Below are positions 18,025 to 26,847 of a stretch of DNA of 64,000 bases, in pieces. Location of the stretch: NCBI GenBank assembly GCA_947491025.1, contig CANLIC010000004.1, positions 1 to 64,000 of the forward strand, in the 5' to 3' direction. The notes below the pieces were generated by a model. The model searched no databases. It was not told where the DNA came from and saw only the letters and a program-made list of their open reading frames with translations. Position numbers and translations under genes: made by a program. The number at the start of each line of letters is the position of its first letter. Position 1 is the stretch's first letter. The stretch is from Myxococcales bacterium. Its GTDB lineage: Bacteria > Myxococcota_A > UBA9042.

Positions 18025-21000
18025 TCGTACAACAGATCCCAGCCCGTGATCACGGCCGTCGAGCGGGGTGGCGATAGGTTGGTCACCGCTGTGCCAACCT
18101 TGGGCTGAACGCCGCCGGTCGGCGCCTGGCCACTTGCCTGGTTGCTGGTCGCCGTGCCAACGGAGATCTGGAACGCCGGCGGCTTGTTCCCGAGCGCCCC
18201 GCCCTTGGCGACGATGCAATTGAAGTCGGTCGGGGCGCAGCCATTGATGCAGGCGGGGATCGGCGTCACCTCGACCGGCGAAGGCTTGAAGGCGCCAACG
18301 ACGACGTTGCTGAGGTTGGTTGAAGGCTTGGCCGGCGAGGCCGGATTGGGGAAGGCGCCGAAGATGGTCGTCGGATCCGAAGCCGACAGCGGTCGCTCGA
18401 AGTCGCCACCCCACAGGCGCCCGGTGCCGATGGAGCACAACCCCGCGGTGCTCAACGAGTAGCTTGACCAATACGCGTCGCCCGAGAAGACAAGCGGCGG
18501 CCCGATGAACTGGGTCGACGAGTCGAGGGCGTGGACCCAATTGCGCGTGGCGACGGCGCTCGCCGCGCTGCCGCCGCTCGTCAGCGAGAAGGTCTCTGTC
18601 AGCGAGTAGACGAGGTGCCGACGCACCGCCGTGGCGCCCTCGTCGACCGAGCCTGTGCCGTAAAGGATGAGCAGATCGCCGCCACGGTTGTTGGCCAGGC
18701 TCGGTGCCGAGAGCACCGGCACCCGGTCTGCCGAGACCAGACCGCGGCTCCACACCGCCGGCGTGCCGGGACCACCATAGGCGTCGTGGAAGAAGGCGAT
18801 CGACCACTTGCTCGGATCGGGGCTCGCGAGGTCCATGCGCCACAGCATGCCTTTGGAGTCGCCAAGGAAGCAGCGGGTGATGAGCGCGCCCGGCGCCGTG
18901 TTGTAGCAGGCGGGCTCGGACCAGAAGTGGCCGAGTTGCTCCTTGTCGGCGACAGGCGTCGGAACCCCGGTCAGATCGAGGTCGGTCTCCTTGAACTCAC
19001 GGATCAGCCGGCCGGACGCCAGCTCGACGACAAAGACCGAGCGCTTGCCCAAACCGTCCACGCCGACGTTGGTCACCGTCGACGCCGACGCCGGCTTTCC
19101 AGCCGCGATGATGACGACCGTGCGCTCCGCCTTGATGCCGTCCACCTCGTAGAACGCGCGCGCCAACACCGGCTTGGCCGTCGAGCGGCCCATGTTGGCA
19201 AAGGTCGCCGTGGCCGCGCAGTTGGGCCCCGTGGATCCGCCCATTTTCATGTCGGGGCCCCAGCAATGGGTATTGGGCGTCACCTCGAAGAGCAGCCGAG
19301 GCTCGCTCGGGCTCGTGACGTCGAGGGCGAAGTAGCCAGAGCCTGCTTCGCCGGCGCTGCTCAGCACCACCGCACGCCATTCCAAGGCCGCCTCGGCGAC
19401 CGTCGAGACCTTGCGAGACAGCAGGGCGTGGGTTGTCACCACGTCGCCGCCGAGCAGCGACTCCTGCGCCCGCGTCACCAGCCGCAAGTCGCGCAAGCGC
19501 CGCAGCGAGAAGTTGGGGATCCAGGCCCAGAGCTCGTCGCCGGCGTCAAAGTCGCCTTTCAGCAGCGACTTTGGGTCGCGGTCGGTTCGAAAGGCGTGGA
19601 GCAAGCCGTCGTGGGTGGCCGCAAAGAGCATCGTCGGTCGCCGTTTGCTGCCGGTGGGGCTGCCAGCGTTGAAGGGCGGGTCCTGTGGCGTGGCGGCGTT
19701 GACGTAGGACTTGAAGGCAGGGTCCTGGATCGGCAGGCGCCGCGCGGGCTCAAGAATGGCCGGCTGCGCCTCACCCGGCGCGCCCAGCATGACCTTTTCA
19801 CGGCAGGTGCCTTTGGCGGAATTGACGAGATCGATGATGTCGACGCGGTACGCTTCGCGCTGGTCGGGCTGCGAGAGATCGTAGGCGTTTGGCTCGCTGA
19901 CACAGGAGCCCGTGCTGTCGGGCCGCAGTCGCGGCGCCGTGCCGATGGTCGGCAGGCCCAGCGCGTCCACCGTGATGGCCGAAGTCGAGAAGTCGTAGCG
20001 CTGGCCATGGAACGTCGTGAAGACGCGCCGCGCTTCGTTGCGATCGGCCAGGCGTTGGCCATAGTCGAGAACGGAGCAGACGCGCGCCTTCGCCGGATCG
20101 GCCGACGACACGCACTGCTTTTGACAGGAGAGCAGCCGCTGCTCCACCGTGCCGCTCGACTGAATCGGCTCCGCCGCATTGAACGCGCTGCGGGCATGGA
20201 AGGTGTGCTGCACGTCATCTTGGATGCCGGTGGCCTCGGTCCAGACCGTTCGGGTCCGCACCTCGCCGACCAGCGCGCTGGCGCCCAGGATGTTCTTGAA
20301 GGCCTTGTCGAATTCCGACGCGCTGTGGATTTTCAGCGCCGCGCCGGTGCCACCGGCGAACGCCAACTGATCGAGGAAGTCGCTGTCAGCCTGTGGGGGG
20401 CTCTTGCCCGCTCCATTCCCATCGTCGGCGACCGAGATCACAAAGAGCCGCACGCCCAGCTGATTCAGCGCCGTGGCGGCTGCAACCGCGTTCTGGCGGC
20501 CGTCGTTGATGCCGTCGTCGAGGTTGCTGCCACCGTCGGTGAAGAGAATCACCAGGCGCTCTCGGCACTCGTGGTAGGGGTCGCCGTTGATCGGATCCTC
20601 GGCCACGCTCTTGAAGTGCGGGTCTTGGAACGGACCCGGCGCGAACAGGTCGCGGATGTCCTCGACCATCCGTCCGAGGGGAGCGCCACCGCGCGGCCGC
20701 AGACCCAGCAGCGAAGCGCGGATCTTGCTGTTGGTCGCTGACCGTTCCGGCGTCAGGTCGCCGCGCGCCACCGGGATCGAGGCGCTACCCGAGGCAAACG
20801 GATCGGCGATGCCCAGGTTGGCGTCGCCCCAGAGCGTGCCGATCGGAATGCCGAAGCTGTGGCCGCCGGTGCCGTCTTTGCTCATGTTCAGTTGGCTGTC
20901 GGGCACGAGCAGGCTGAACTTCGCTACGTTGTCGAAGGTCTGCAGCAGCCCGTTGCCCACCCGGTCACCCATGGGCGCGAAGTGCATTCCGGGCCCCTCG

Positions 21001-22202
21001 CGCGCACAGACCTTGCCGGGCGAGATGGCGAATTGCGGCAAGCCGTTGGAGCCATCCATTGGGCCAGAGAAGCGGATGTTGAACTTGACGGCGGTGTCGC
21101 CGTCGCGCCCGCCACAGTTCGGGGCCAGCCAGTTGGCTGCTGGCGCGATGGCGACGGTGAAGGTGGTCTGGCCGGCCTTATGGGCGGTCTGCAGCTCAGA
21201 AGCGAAGGCCTGCGTGAGGTGGAACACCGTCTTGACGCCGGCGCTCGTCGCCAGCTTGACCGGCTGACTCACGGCGACGCGCTTGGCGTCATTGGTCTTG
21301 CAGACCCACTCCTTGCTGCCGAGCTGCGAGGGCGCGAGCGGTGCGTGAACGAGGATGGCGTAGCGATCGAGGGCTCCCGCGCCGCTGCCGTCCTTGGTCG
21401 TGACCGTGATCTTGCCGCCGACCCACGGCTCCGTACTGACGACCGTCTTGGTGTCGAGCACGAAGTAGGGCAGCCGCACGTCGCTGTCGGTGGTCTCCAG
21501 CACGAGGCCGTTGTTGCTCGTCGGCGCCGCGCCCGCCCACGACCGGTCGCCGAGCGGCTGGCTGTCGTTGGTGCTGACGCCGATCGGGGCGTCGTGGCTG
21601 AGCACCATCGGCAGGCCGCCGATGCAATTCTTGTCGCCGAAGACCTGCTTGGGCGGCGCAAGCGCCTCGGGGTGATCGGCCAACGCCTCGGGTGCGCAGC
21701 CGAAGCTGCCGTGCGCGCCGAGCAGCATCTCGAGGGTCGCCAGCCAGCGGGTTCGGTCCGGGATCGGCTGTGTGCAGTCCGGGGCCTTGTCCTTGCCGAT
21801 GACGTACTGCATCGACTCGGAGGTGTCGACCGCGACGAAGACCTCGGGCGGGGCGTCGGCCGCCAGCGCCGCGCTGGGCAGATAGAGCGAGACGATGGCG
21901 CAGAGCGCGGCGCAACCCCAGCCGGCAGGCCCAGGCGACCGCCGCGGCGTCGTCGTCGATTCCTCCGCGGAGGATGCCGTAGCTGTGAGTGCGCGGTGGC
22001 GGGACGAGAAGCGGCGCCGATCCCCCAAGAACGCCGCTCCCCGTCCCGACCACCGCGTCTGGTGCCGACCACTGGCGTCTGGCGTTGCCACCAGGACCGC
22101 CGCGAGGGTCGACCTCGTTCGCGTTGCCACCCTGGCACCGACCGAAGGCCGATGCAAGGGCAAATGCGCCGCCATGGGCGCTTTGGGCGTCATCCACCGC
22201 AT
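18021..22202 (-). CDS. pilY1: PilY1-like tip adhesin / pilus biogenesis factor
   Basis: 1393 residues. A hydrophobic segment CAALCAIVSLYLPSAALAA (about 97-115) acts as signal peptide. The N-terminal half carries a von Willebrand A fold: VFVAVDTSESMQ holds the D-x-S-x-S metal-site motif and LVILFTDGGSNLDDG is the second metal-site strand. The C-terminal part (from about 800) matches the PilY1 propeller domain: LFAATHDGLLHAF, then DAGDELWAWIPNFSLRRL, then later YFALDVTSP and FVVELASGRLIREF. PilY1 promotes pilus extension, adhesion and, in Pseudomonas, mechanosensing. The start overlaps pilX by 13 nt; the alternative M10 is possible. The gene is preceded by fimT, pilV, pilW and pilX, confirming its role. 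Confidence 0.9.
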   Translation of the reverse strand: MRWMTPKAPMAAHLPLHRPSVGARVATRTRSTLAAVLVATPDASGRHQTRWSGRGAAFLGDRRRFSSRHRALTATASSAEESTTTPRRSPGPAGWGCAALCAIVSLYLPSAALAADAPPEVFVAVDTSESMQYVIGKDKAPDCTQPIPDRTRWLATLEMLLGAHGSFGCAPEALADHPEALAPPKQVFGDKNCIGGLPMVLSHDAPIGVSTNDSQPLGDRSWAGAAPTSNNGLVLETTDSDVRLPYFVLDTKTVVSTEPWVGGKITVTTKDGSGAGALDRYAILVHAPLAPSQLGSKEWVCKTNDAKRVAVSQPVKLATSAGVKTVFHLTQAFASELQTAHKAGQTTFTVAIAPAANWLAPNCGGRDGDTAVKFNIRFSGPMDGSNGLPQFAISPGKVCAREGPGMHFAPMGDRVGNGLLQTFDNVAKFSLLVPDSQLNMSKDGTGGHSFGIPIGTLWGDANLGIADPFASGSASIPVARGDLTPERSATNSKIRASLLGLRPRGGAPLGRMVEDIRDLFAPGPFQDPHFKSVAEDPINGDPYHECRERLVILFTDGGSNLDDGINDGRQNAVAAATALNQLGVRLFVISVADDGNGAGKSPPQADSDFLDQLAFAGGTGAALKIHSASEFDKAFKNILGASALVGEVRTRTVWTEATGIQDDVQHTFHARSAFNAAEPIQSSGTVEQRLLSCQKQCVSSADPAKARVCSVLDYGQRLADRNEARRVFTTFHGQRYDFSTSAITVDALGLPTIGTAPRLRPDSTGSCVSEPNAYDLSQPDQREAYRVDIIDLVNSAKGTCREKVMLGAPGEAQPAILEPARRLPIQDPAFKSYVNAATPQDPPFNAGSPTGSKRRPTMLFAATHDGLLHAFRTDRDPKSLLKGDFDAGDELWAWIPNFSLRRLRDLRLVTRAQESLLGGDVVTTHALLSRKVSTVAEAALEWRAVVLSSAGEAGSGYFALDVTSPSEPRLLFEVTPNTHCWGPDMKMGGSTGPNCAATATFANMGRSTAKPVLARAFYEVDGIKAERTVVIIAAGKPASASTVTNVGVDGLGKRSVFVVELASGRLIREFKETDLDLTGVPTPVADKEQLGHFWSEPACYNTAPGALITRCFLGDSKGMLWRMDLASPDPSKWSIAFFHDAYGGPGTPAVWSRGLVSADRVPVLSAPSLANNRGGDLLILYGTGSVDEGATAVRRHLVYSLTETFSLTSGGSAASAVATRNWVHALDSSTQFIGPPLVFSGDAYWSSYSLSTAGLCSIGTGRLWGGDFERPLSASDPTTIFGAFPNPASPAKPSTNLSNVVVGAFKPSPVEVTPIPACINGCAPTDFNCIVAKGGALGNKPPAFQISVGTATSNQASGQAPTGGVQPKVGTAVTNLSPPRSTAVITGWDLLYD

Positions 22203-22861
22203 GGCACGGGCCCCACGGTGACGGTCGCCTGGAATCCGATCTGCCCCGACTGCGCCGCCTTGGCCGGGTCGGTGCTCTTGGGCTCGCCGACGCTGGCCGT
22301 CGTGCGCATCGCGTAGCTGCGGAAGCAGTAGCGCGCCGCGTCGTAGCCCGCCGCACCGTAGGCCACGCGCGGCTGCGACACGTCGACGGTGAAGTTCGGC
22401 ACAGCCAGCGTGTCGAGCTCGCGGCCGAAGCTGCCCTGGCTCTTGTAGTCGTAGAGGCCGGGCGTATCGGAGAGCTGCAGCTTGTAGCCGCGGCCCGAGA
22501 TATACTCCTCGAACTGGCTCTGCATCTGGCCGGCCAGCGAGACCGACGCCATCGTGGCGGCCTCGCCAACCCGCAGCGCGACGTGCTCGAGGCGGGTGGC
22601 GCTCGACTCGCGGAGCTGGCTCGCCGTCGACGTGGTCGCCGCGCTGCCGAGCAGGGCGAGGATGGTGGTCATCAGCATCGTCATGACCAAGACCATGCCG
22701 CGACGATCGCGGTCATCCGCCGGCTGACCCTTGCCACCGCGCTCGGCGAAGCGCTGGCCAAACGAGGCCGCGTCACGCCGCAGGCGCCCCTGCAGGCGGC
22801 TCGTCCAGATCGGATTCGGCACTTGCGTCGCCACTTCGTCCGGAATTCCTTTGCGCATCAC
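22190..22861 (-). CDS. pilX: Minor pilin PilX-like
   Basis: 223 residues. The leader is unusually long (about 50 residues, rich in Arg and Gln). The prepilin-like core is RRGMVLVMTMLMTTILALLGSAATTST, followed by SQLRESSATRLEHVALRVGEAATMA, as in PilX where the helix is continued by a conserved E-A pattern. The Glu at +5 after the cleavage Gly is missing (Met instead), as in some tip-located pseudopilins (GspK type). The start codon ATGA overlaps the stop of pilW by 4 nt. Downstream it overlaps pilY1. Function: priming and assembly of type IV pili in the inner membrane. Confidence 0.85.
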   Translation of the reverse strand: MMRKGIPDEVATQVPNPIWTSRLQGRLRRDAASFGQRFAERGGKGQPADDRDRRGMVLVMTMLMTTILALLGSAATTSTASQLRESSATRLEHVALRVGEAATMASVSLAGQMQSQFEEYISGRGYKLQLSDTPGLYDYKSQGSFGRELDTLAVPNFTVDVSQPRVAYGAAGYDAARYCFRSYAMRTTASVGEPKSTDPAKAAQSGQIGFQATVTVGPVPCGG

Positions 22862-24036
22862 AGGTTGCGCGAGATCAGCGCCGGCATGGTGACGCGGCTA
22901 CCGATGGTGGTCACCTGCGCGCTGCCAGACAGGTTGGCATCGAGCTTGTACGTGAACAAGGGATTGTTCTTGTGAGCCCTTGGCTTGTGCATCAGGTCTC
23001 GTTGGTGCTCGTCGGCCCGTACCGAGAGCTTGACCGTCACGCTGCGCAGCGCCTCGGGCCGCGCCGCCAACGAGTGGCCGAGCGGGCCGGTGCCGTCTGC
23101 CTTGGCCATGTCCTCGACGAAGTAGCGGTGGTCTGGGTCGGTGGCGTCAGGCGCAGGGTTGGCGTCAAAGAAGGCGTCGAAGAGTCCAATTTCGATGATG
23201 TTCTCTGAGAGCGGCAACGCCCCGCGGACCGTGACACCGTCGACCTCGAGCCGCTCACGCACCAGCAGCGTGTCGACCGGCTGGCTGTTGGAGTCCTTGC
23301 GGGCGGTCGGCCGGGTGTCGGCGATGATGCGGTAGCGGACCAGGCCCTGGACGTCGACCATCAGCCCGGCGCCGGTGGCCTGGTAGCCGCAGCGCTGGGC
23401 GCCCTCGATCTGCGGCGGCTCGCTGACCAAGGTCACCGTGCGGGCCGAGAATGAGGTGGCCGTAATGGCGAAATACATCGACTTGCCGTCGGCGGTCGAG
23501 AGCCGCAGGAAGCGATCGGTCGTGAACGTGTCCAGCCAGAGCGCCTCTGTCGTTGGCAGCGTGCCATCGTCGACCAGCGTCACGACCTTGCCGGCGATGG
23601 AATCGGTCTCATAACGGGTCTTGACGTCCAAGCTTCCAAAGAGGGTCAAGGCGGTCCGCCGCATGAAGGGGTTGACGGTCTCCTCATAGACGAAGCCCTC
23701 GTCGATGCCGACCGTCAGCGCGCGCAAGAGGATCGCCGGCTTCGGGCACACCAGATCGTCGATGTGCGAGTTCGCCGTCGCGTTGCTGCCGAGCGCGGTC
23801 AGGTCGCGCCGCAGGTGCTCCATCGCGAACTGCGCGCTGCGGGTGCTGGTCAGCACGTGGCTCTGCGAGGTCACCGACTCGGCCTGGAAGGTGTAGAGCG
23901 TGATGACCGACATGAAGATGATCGTCGCCATCGTCATCGACATCAGCAGCTCGAGCAGGTTGTAGCCGCGCTCCCCCCGGCGGGCATCTCCGCCTGGCCG
24001 CGCCGGAACAGCGACATGGCTGCGGCTAGAGGACAT
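22858..24036 (-). CDS. pilW: Minor pilin PilW-like
   Basis: 392 residues. Type III prepilin signal: a basic leader (RRGERG) followed by the cleavage Gly at about residue 23 and YNLLELLMSMTMATIIFMSVITLYTF, with Glu at +5 present. The rest is a large globular part with YRIIADTRP and a late HQRDLMHKPRAHKNNPLF segment, consistent with PilW size. The start overlaps pilV by 11 nt and the stop overlaps pilX by 4 nt, so the operon is translationally coupled. Predicted to sit at the pilus tip complex in the inner membrane. Confidence 0.88.
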   Translation of the reverse strand: MSSSRSHVAVPARPGGDARRGERGYNLLELLMSMTMATIIFMSVITLYTFQAESVTSQSHVLTSTRSAQFAMEHLRRDLTALGSNATANSHIDDLVCPKPAILLRALTVGIDEGFVYEETVNPFMRRTALTLFGSLDVKTRYETDSIAGKVVTLVDDGTLPTTEALWLDTFTTDRFLRLSTADGKSMYFAITATSFSARTVTLVSEPPQIEGAQRCGYQATGAGLMVDVQGLVRYRIIADTRPTARKDSNSQPVDTLLVRERLEVDGVTVRGALPLSENIIEIGLFDAFFDANPAPDATDPDHRYFVEDMAKADGTGPLGHSLAARPEALRSVTVKLSVRADEHQRDLMHKPRAHKNNPLFTYKLDANLSGSAQVTTIGSRVTMPALISRNL

Positions 24037-24604
24037 CGCTGTTCCTCCGCACCACGCCGGTCAGCGAGACGGTGTGCACACTGGCGACGTCGTCGATGCG
24101 CGAATTGGGGCACGACATCAGCTCGTCGGCCGGCAGGTGCTCGCGCGGCCAGACCACCCGCACCTCGGCGCGCAGCATGTCATCGGCGACCCAGATCAAG
24201 CGGTAGTGAAGGCAGTAGCGCGCGCCGAGGTCGCTCGGAATCTCCTGCAAGGCGCCGGCGTCCCAGATCTGCGAGTTGCCGAGGGCGCCGACGCGCCGAT
24301 CTTTGTTGAATTGCTCCTGGTTGCCGCTCTGCCAGCCGCTGGTCTGGCCGATGGTGGGCGGCAGCACCGCGACCCGCAGAAAGAGCGTCTGGTTCAGGAC
24401 TTCGTCCGTGGTCCACAGCCAGCCCTCGGCCTGGATGGTCGAAACCACGTGCTCGGCCAGCCGCAGCGCTGCCTGGCTGTCGCGCAGGTCGGTGTTGCCG
24501 CGCATCGAGAACGCCGCCATGTTCAGGCTGGCGTACAGGCTGATGGTGGCGACGCTGGCCGCCACCATCAGCTCGATCAGGGTGTAGCCGCGTCCTGACT
24601 TCAT
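24026..24604 (-). CDS. pilV: Minor pilin PilV-like
   Basis: 192 residues. Prepilin cleavage site at MKSGRG, then YTLIELMVAASVATISLYASLNMAAF, with the +5 Glu. A C-terminal globular portion carries one or two Cys (RYCLHYRLIW, ELMSCPNSR). The ATG overlaps the TGA of the preceding fimT-like gene (ATGA). Start chosen for that overlap; a longer in-frame extension has no sign of coding. It lies in the fixed order fimT-pilV-pilW-pilX-pilY1 known from Pseudomonas and relatives. Confidence 0.88.
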   Translation of the reverse strand: MKSGRGYTLIELMVAASVATISLYASLNMAAFSMRGNTDLRDSQAALRLAEHVVSTIQAEGWLWTTDEVLNQTLFLRVAVLPPTIGQTSGWQSGNQEQFNKDRRVGALGNSQIWDAGALQEIPSDLGARYCLHYRLIWVADDMLRAEVRVVWPREHLPADELMSCPNSRIDDVASVHTVSLTGVVRRNSDVL

Positions 24605-25314
24605 CCGCCGGACCCCTGCAGCGCGCCCAGGTTGTGGCCGTGGGTAAGCGCTGACGAACCATTGTACCCAATCTGCACCTGCAAGATGTCGCCCACCGGC
24701 GTGGTGCCGTGCACCCGGGTCAGCTCGAAGTAGCAGTCGCCGGCGAGGAATCCTGGCGCAGGCGGCGAGAACGGCATCTCGGTGTCGCCGCGCACGACCC
24801 GCCCGTCGGGCTTGAAGCACACGGTCATGCCGGAGTTGCCGAGCTCCTTGGGCGCCCGTCGCAGCACCGCGATGTCGGGGTTGCCGCGCGGGTTGTTCTT
24901 GCCCCAGTCGGACGTGTAGGCCACGGTCGAGCCACCGCCGATGGCGCTGCTGCAGGCGCTGCTTGTGCCGCGCCGCACGGTGATGTTCATCAGCTCGCCG
25001 TCGACGCCAAGGCCGCCGACCGACAGGCTGTAGGCGAGGCGCTGGGCGCGGGCGCGGCTGCGGGCGAGGTCGGCGGCGTAGAGCAGGTCTTCGGCGCCGC
25101 TGCGGGTGAAGAAGCGGCCGATGAGGGTCGCGGCGTTGGGAAGCGCGACGCCCATCACCACCATCAGCACCACCAGACCGATCATCAGCTCGATGAGCGA
25201 GGTGCCGCGCTGGCCACGCGCCCCAGCCGCCGCCGCAACCGCGTGCGACAGGCTCAATGCCACGGTCGCTGGCGCCGCTGGCTCGGTCCTGTCGCTGGGT
25301 CGCCGCCCGGTCAT
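24601..25314 (-). CDS. fimT: Minor pilin FimT/GspH-like
   Basis: 237 residues from an ATG with GAGGAG at 7 nt. A basic leader precedes GARGQRG, then TSLIELMIGLVVLMVVMGVALPNAATLI; the residue after the cleavage Gly is Thr rather than Phe or Tyr, but the +5 Glu is present. The body has GspH/FimT features: FFTRSGAEDLLYAADLARSRARAQRLAYSLSV. FimT in other species also binds DNA and helps natural transformation; no such specific motif can be assigned here. First gene of the operon; a 167-bp gap separates it from lysA upstream. Confidence 0.88.
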   Translation of the reverse strand: MTGRRPSDRTEPAAPATVALSLSHAVAAAAGARGQRGTSLIELMIGLVVLMVVMGVALPNAATLIGRFFTRSGAEDLLYAADLARSRARAQRLAYSLSVGGLGVDGELMNITVRRGTSSACSSAIGGGSTVAYTSDWGKNNPRGNPDIAVLRRAPKELGNSGMTVCFKPDGRVVRGDTEMPFSPPAPGFLAGDCYFELTRVHGTTPVGDILQVQIGYNGSSALTHGHNLGALQGSGG

Positions 25315-25481
25315 CGCGCTCCTCGCTGGCGTGGGCTGGCCCGCGCCAAGCCCATTCCACCAGTCGCAAGCGTCATGCCAGCGCGAGCTGCCGTCAACTT
25401 CCTGCGATTTCAGAGGGTCACGGCTACTGAACGGGTTCGAATCATGCATGCGTCGCGCAATATGTGCGGCGCCCGCATCGT

Positions 25482-26822
25482 TCAGGTGGGGCCCCTGGAC
25501 CGCAGGGCGGTCTCGAAAGTCGCCAGATCCCGCTCTTCACGCCACAGCGACGCCAGGTCTTCGCGCTGCCGCACGACCGCAAAAAGGTCACCATCGACCA
25601 GCACTTCGGCGGCGCGAGGCCGACTGTTGTAGGTCGATGCCATCGAGAACCCGTAGGCGCCCGCGGACCGCATGGCCAGGAGATCGTCGCGTCGCAGCGG
25701 AGGCAACGGCCGCGCCCGCGCCAAGAAGTCGCCGCTCTCGCAGATCGGTCCAACGACGTCGACCGGCGCAGGGTCGCCGCGGCAAGCCACCTCGCCCGCC
25801 ACCGGCTCAATCGCCTGCCAGGCGCCGTAGAGGGCAGGGCGGATGTTGTCGTTCATCGCCGCGTCGACGATGACAAAGCGCGTCGCGGCCTGCGCCGTTG
25901 GGTCGTCGCCAGCGCCGGGCAGCGCGCCGCCCTTGGTGCCGAGCACGCGCATCAGCAGCACGCCGGCGTTGCCGACGATGAGGCGGCCGGGCTCGACGAT
26001 CAGCTCTAGGCCGCGCGGCGAGAGGCGCTCGGCGTAGGCGCGGCCCAGGGCGTCAGGAGGCGCCGGCGCTTCGTCGCGGTAGGGGATGCCGAGGCCGCCG
26101 CCCATGTCGACGTGGTCGAGGGCGACCCCGTGCTCGGCGAGGCGATCGACGAGGGTGAGGATGCGATCGAGCGCGTCGACCAGCGGCGCGATCTCGACGA
26201 TCTGGCTGCCGATGTGGCAGTCGACGCCGACCACGCGCAGGTGCGGGCTCTGCGCCGCCCGCAGAAAGAGCGGCAGCGCCTCGGGCATCGGCACGCCAAA
26301 CTTGCTGCTGCGCAAGCCGGTCGCGATGTAGGGGTGGGTTCCGGGATCGACGTCGGGGTTCACACGCAGGCTGATGGGCGCCCGCTGGCCGAGCGCGGCA
26401 GCCACCGCCTCCAGGCGCTCCAGCTCAAAAGCGCTCTCGACGTTGAAGGCGCGAATTCCGACCTGGAGCGCCCGGCGGAGCTCGTCATCGCGCTTGCCGA
26501 CGCCCGAGAACACGACCTTGGCGGGTTCGCCGCCGGCGCGCAGCACGCGCTCCAGCTCGCCGACGCTGACGATGTCGAAGCCGCTGCCGAGCTTGGCCAG
26601 CACGCCGAGGACGGCGAGGTTGCTGTTGGCCTTGACGCTGTAGCAGATGGTGTGGGGCAGGCCGGCGAGGGCGTCGTCCATCACGCGGTAATGCCGCTCG
26701 AGCGTGGCCCGCGAGTAGACGTAGGTCGGCGTGCCCACCGCCTCGGCGATGGCGGTCAAGGCGACGCCTTCGACGTGGAGATCGTCGCTACCGTCAGCCC
26801 CGGTTCGATGAAAATGGTCCAC
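25482..26822 (-). CDS. lysA: Diaminopimelate decarboxylase
   Basis: 446 residues, PLP-dependent fold III decarboxylase of lysine synthesis (meso-diaminopimelate to lysine). The Schiff-base lysine is K64 in YSVKANSN. GSGFDIVSVGELE, GVDCHIGSQI and the C-terminal ICESGD with catalytic Cys and the YGFSMASTYNSRPRAAEVLV segment are typical. GTG start with AGGAG about 8 nt upstream. It begins 25 nt after the stop of the exported protein gene, so it may be co-transcribed. Diaminopimelate decarboxylases usually have 410-440 residues, so the size is normal. Confidence 0.96.
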   Translation of the reverse strand: MDHFHRTGADGSDDLHVEGVALTAIAEAVGTPTYVYSRATLERHYRVMDDALAGLPHTICYSVKANSNLAVLGVLAKLGSGFDIVSVGELERVLRAGGEPAKVVFSGVGKRDDELRRALQVGIRAFNVESAFELERLEAVAAALGQRAPISLRVNPDVDPGTHPYIATGLRSSKFGVPMPEALPLFLRAAQSPHLRVVGVDCHIGSQIVEIAPLVDALDRILTLVDRLAEHGVALDHVDMGGGLGIPYRDEAPAPPDALGRAYAERLSPRGLELIVEPGRLIVGNAGVLLMRVLGTKGGALPGAGDDPTAQAATRFVIVDAAMNDNIRPALYGAWQAIEPVAGEVACRGDPAPVDVVGPICESGDFLARARPLPPLRRDDLLAMRSAGAYGFSMASTYNSRPRAAEVLVDGDLFAVVRQREDLASLWREERDLATFETALRSRGPT

Positions 26823-26847
26823 GGCGCGTCTCCTGCCCGACGCGTGC

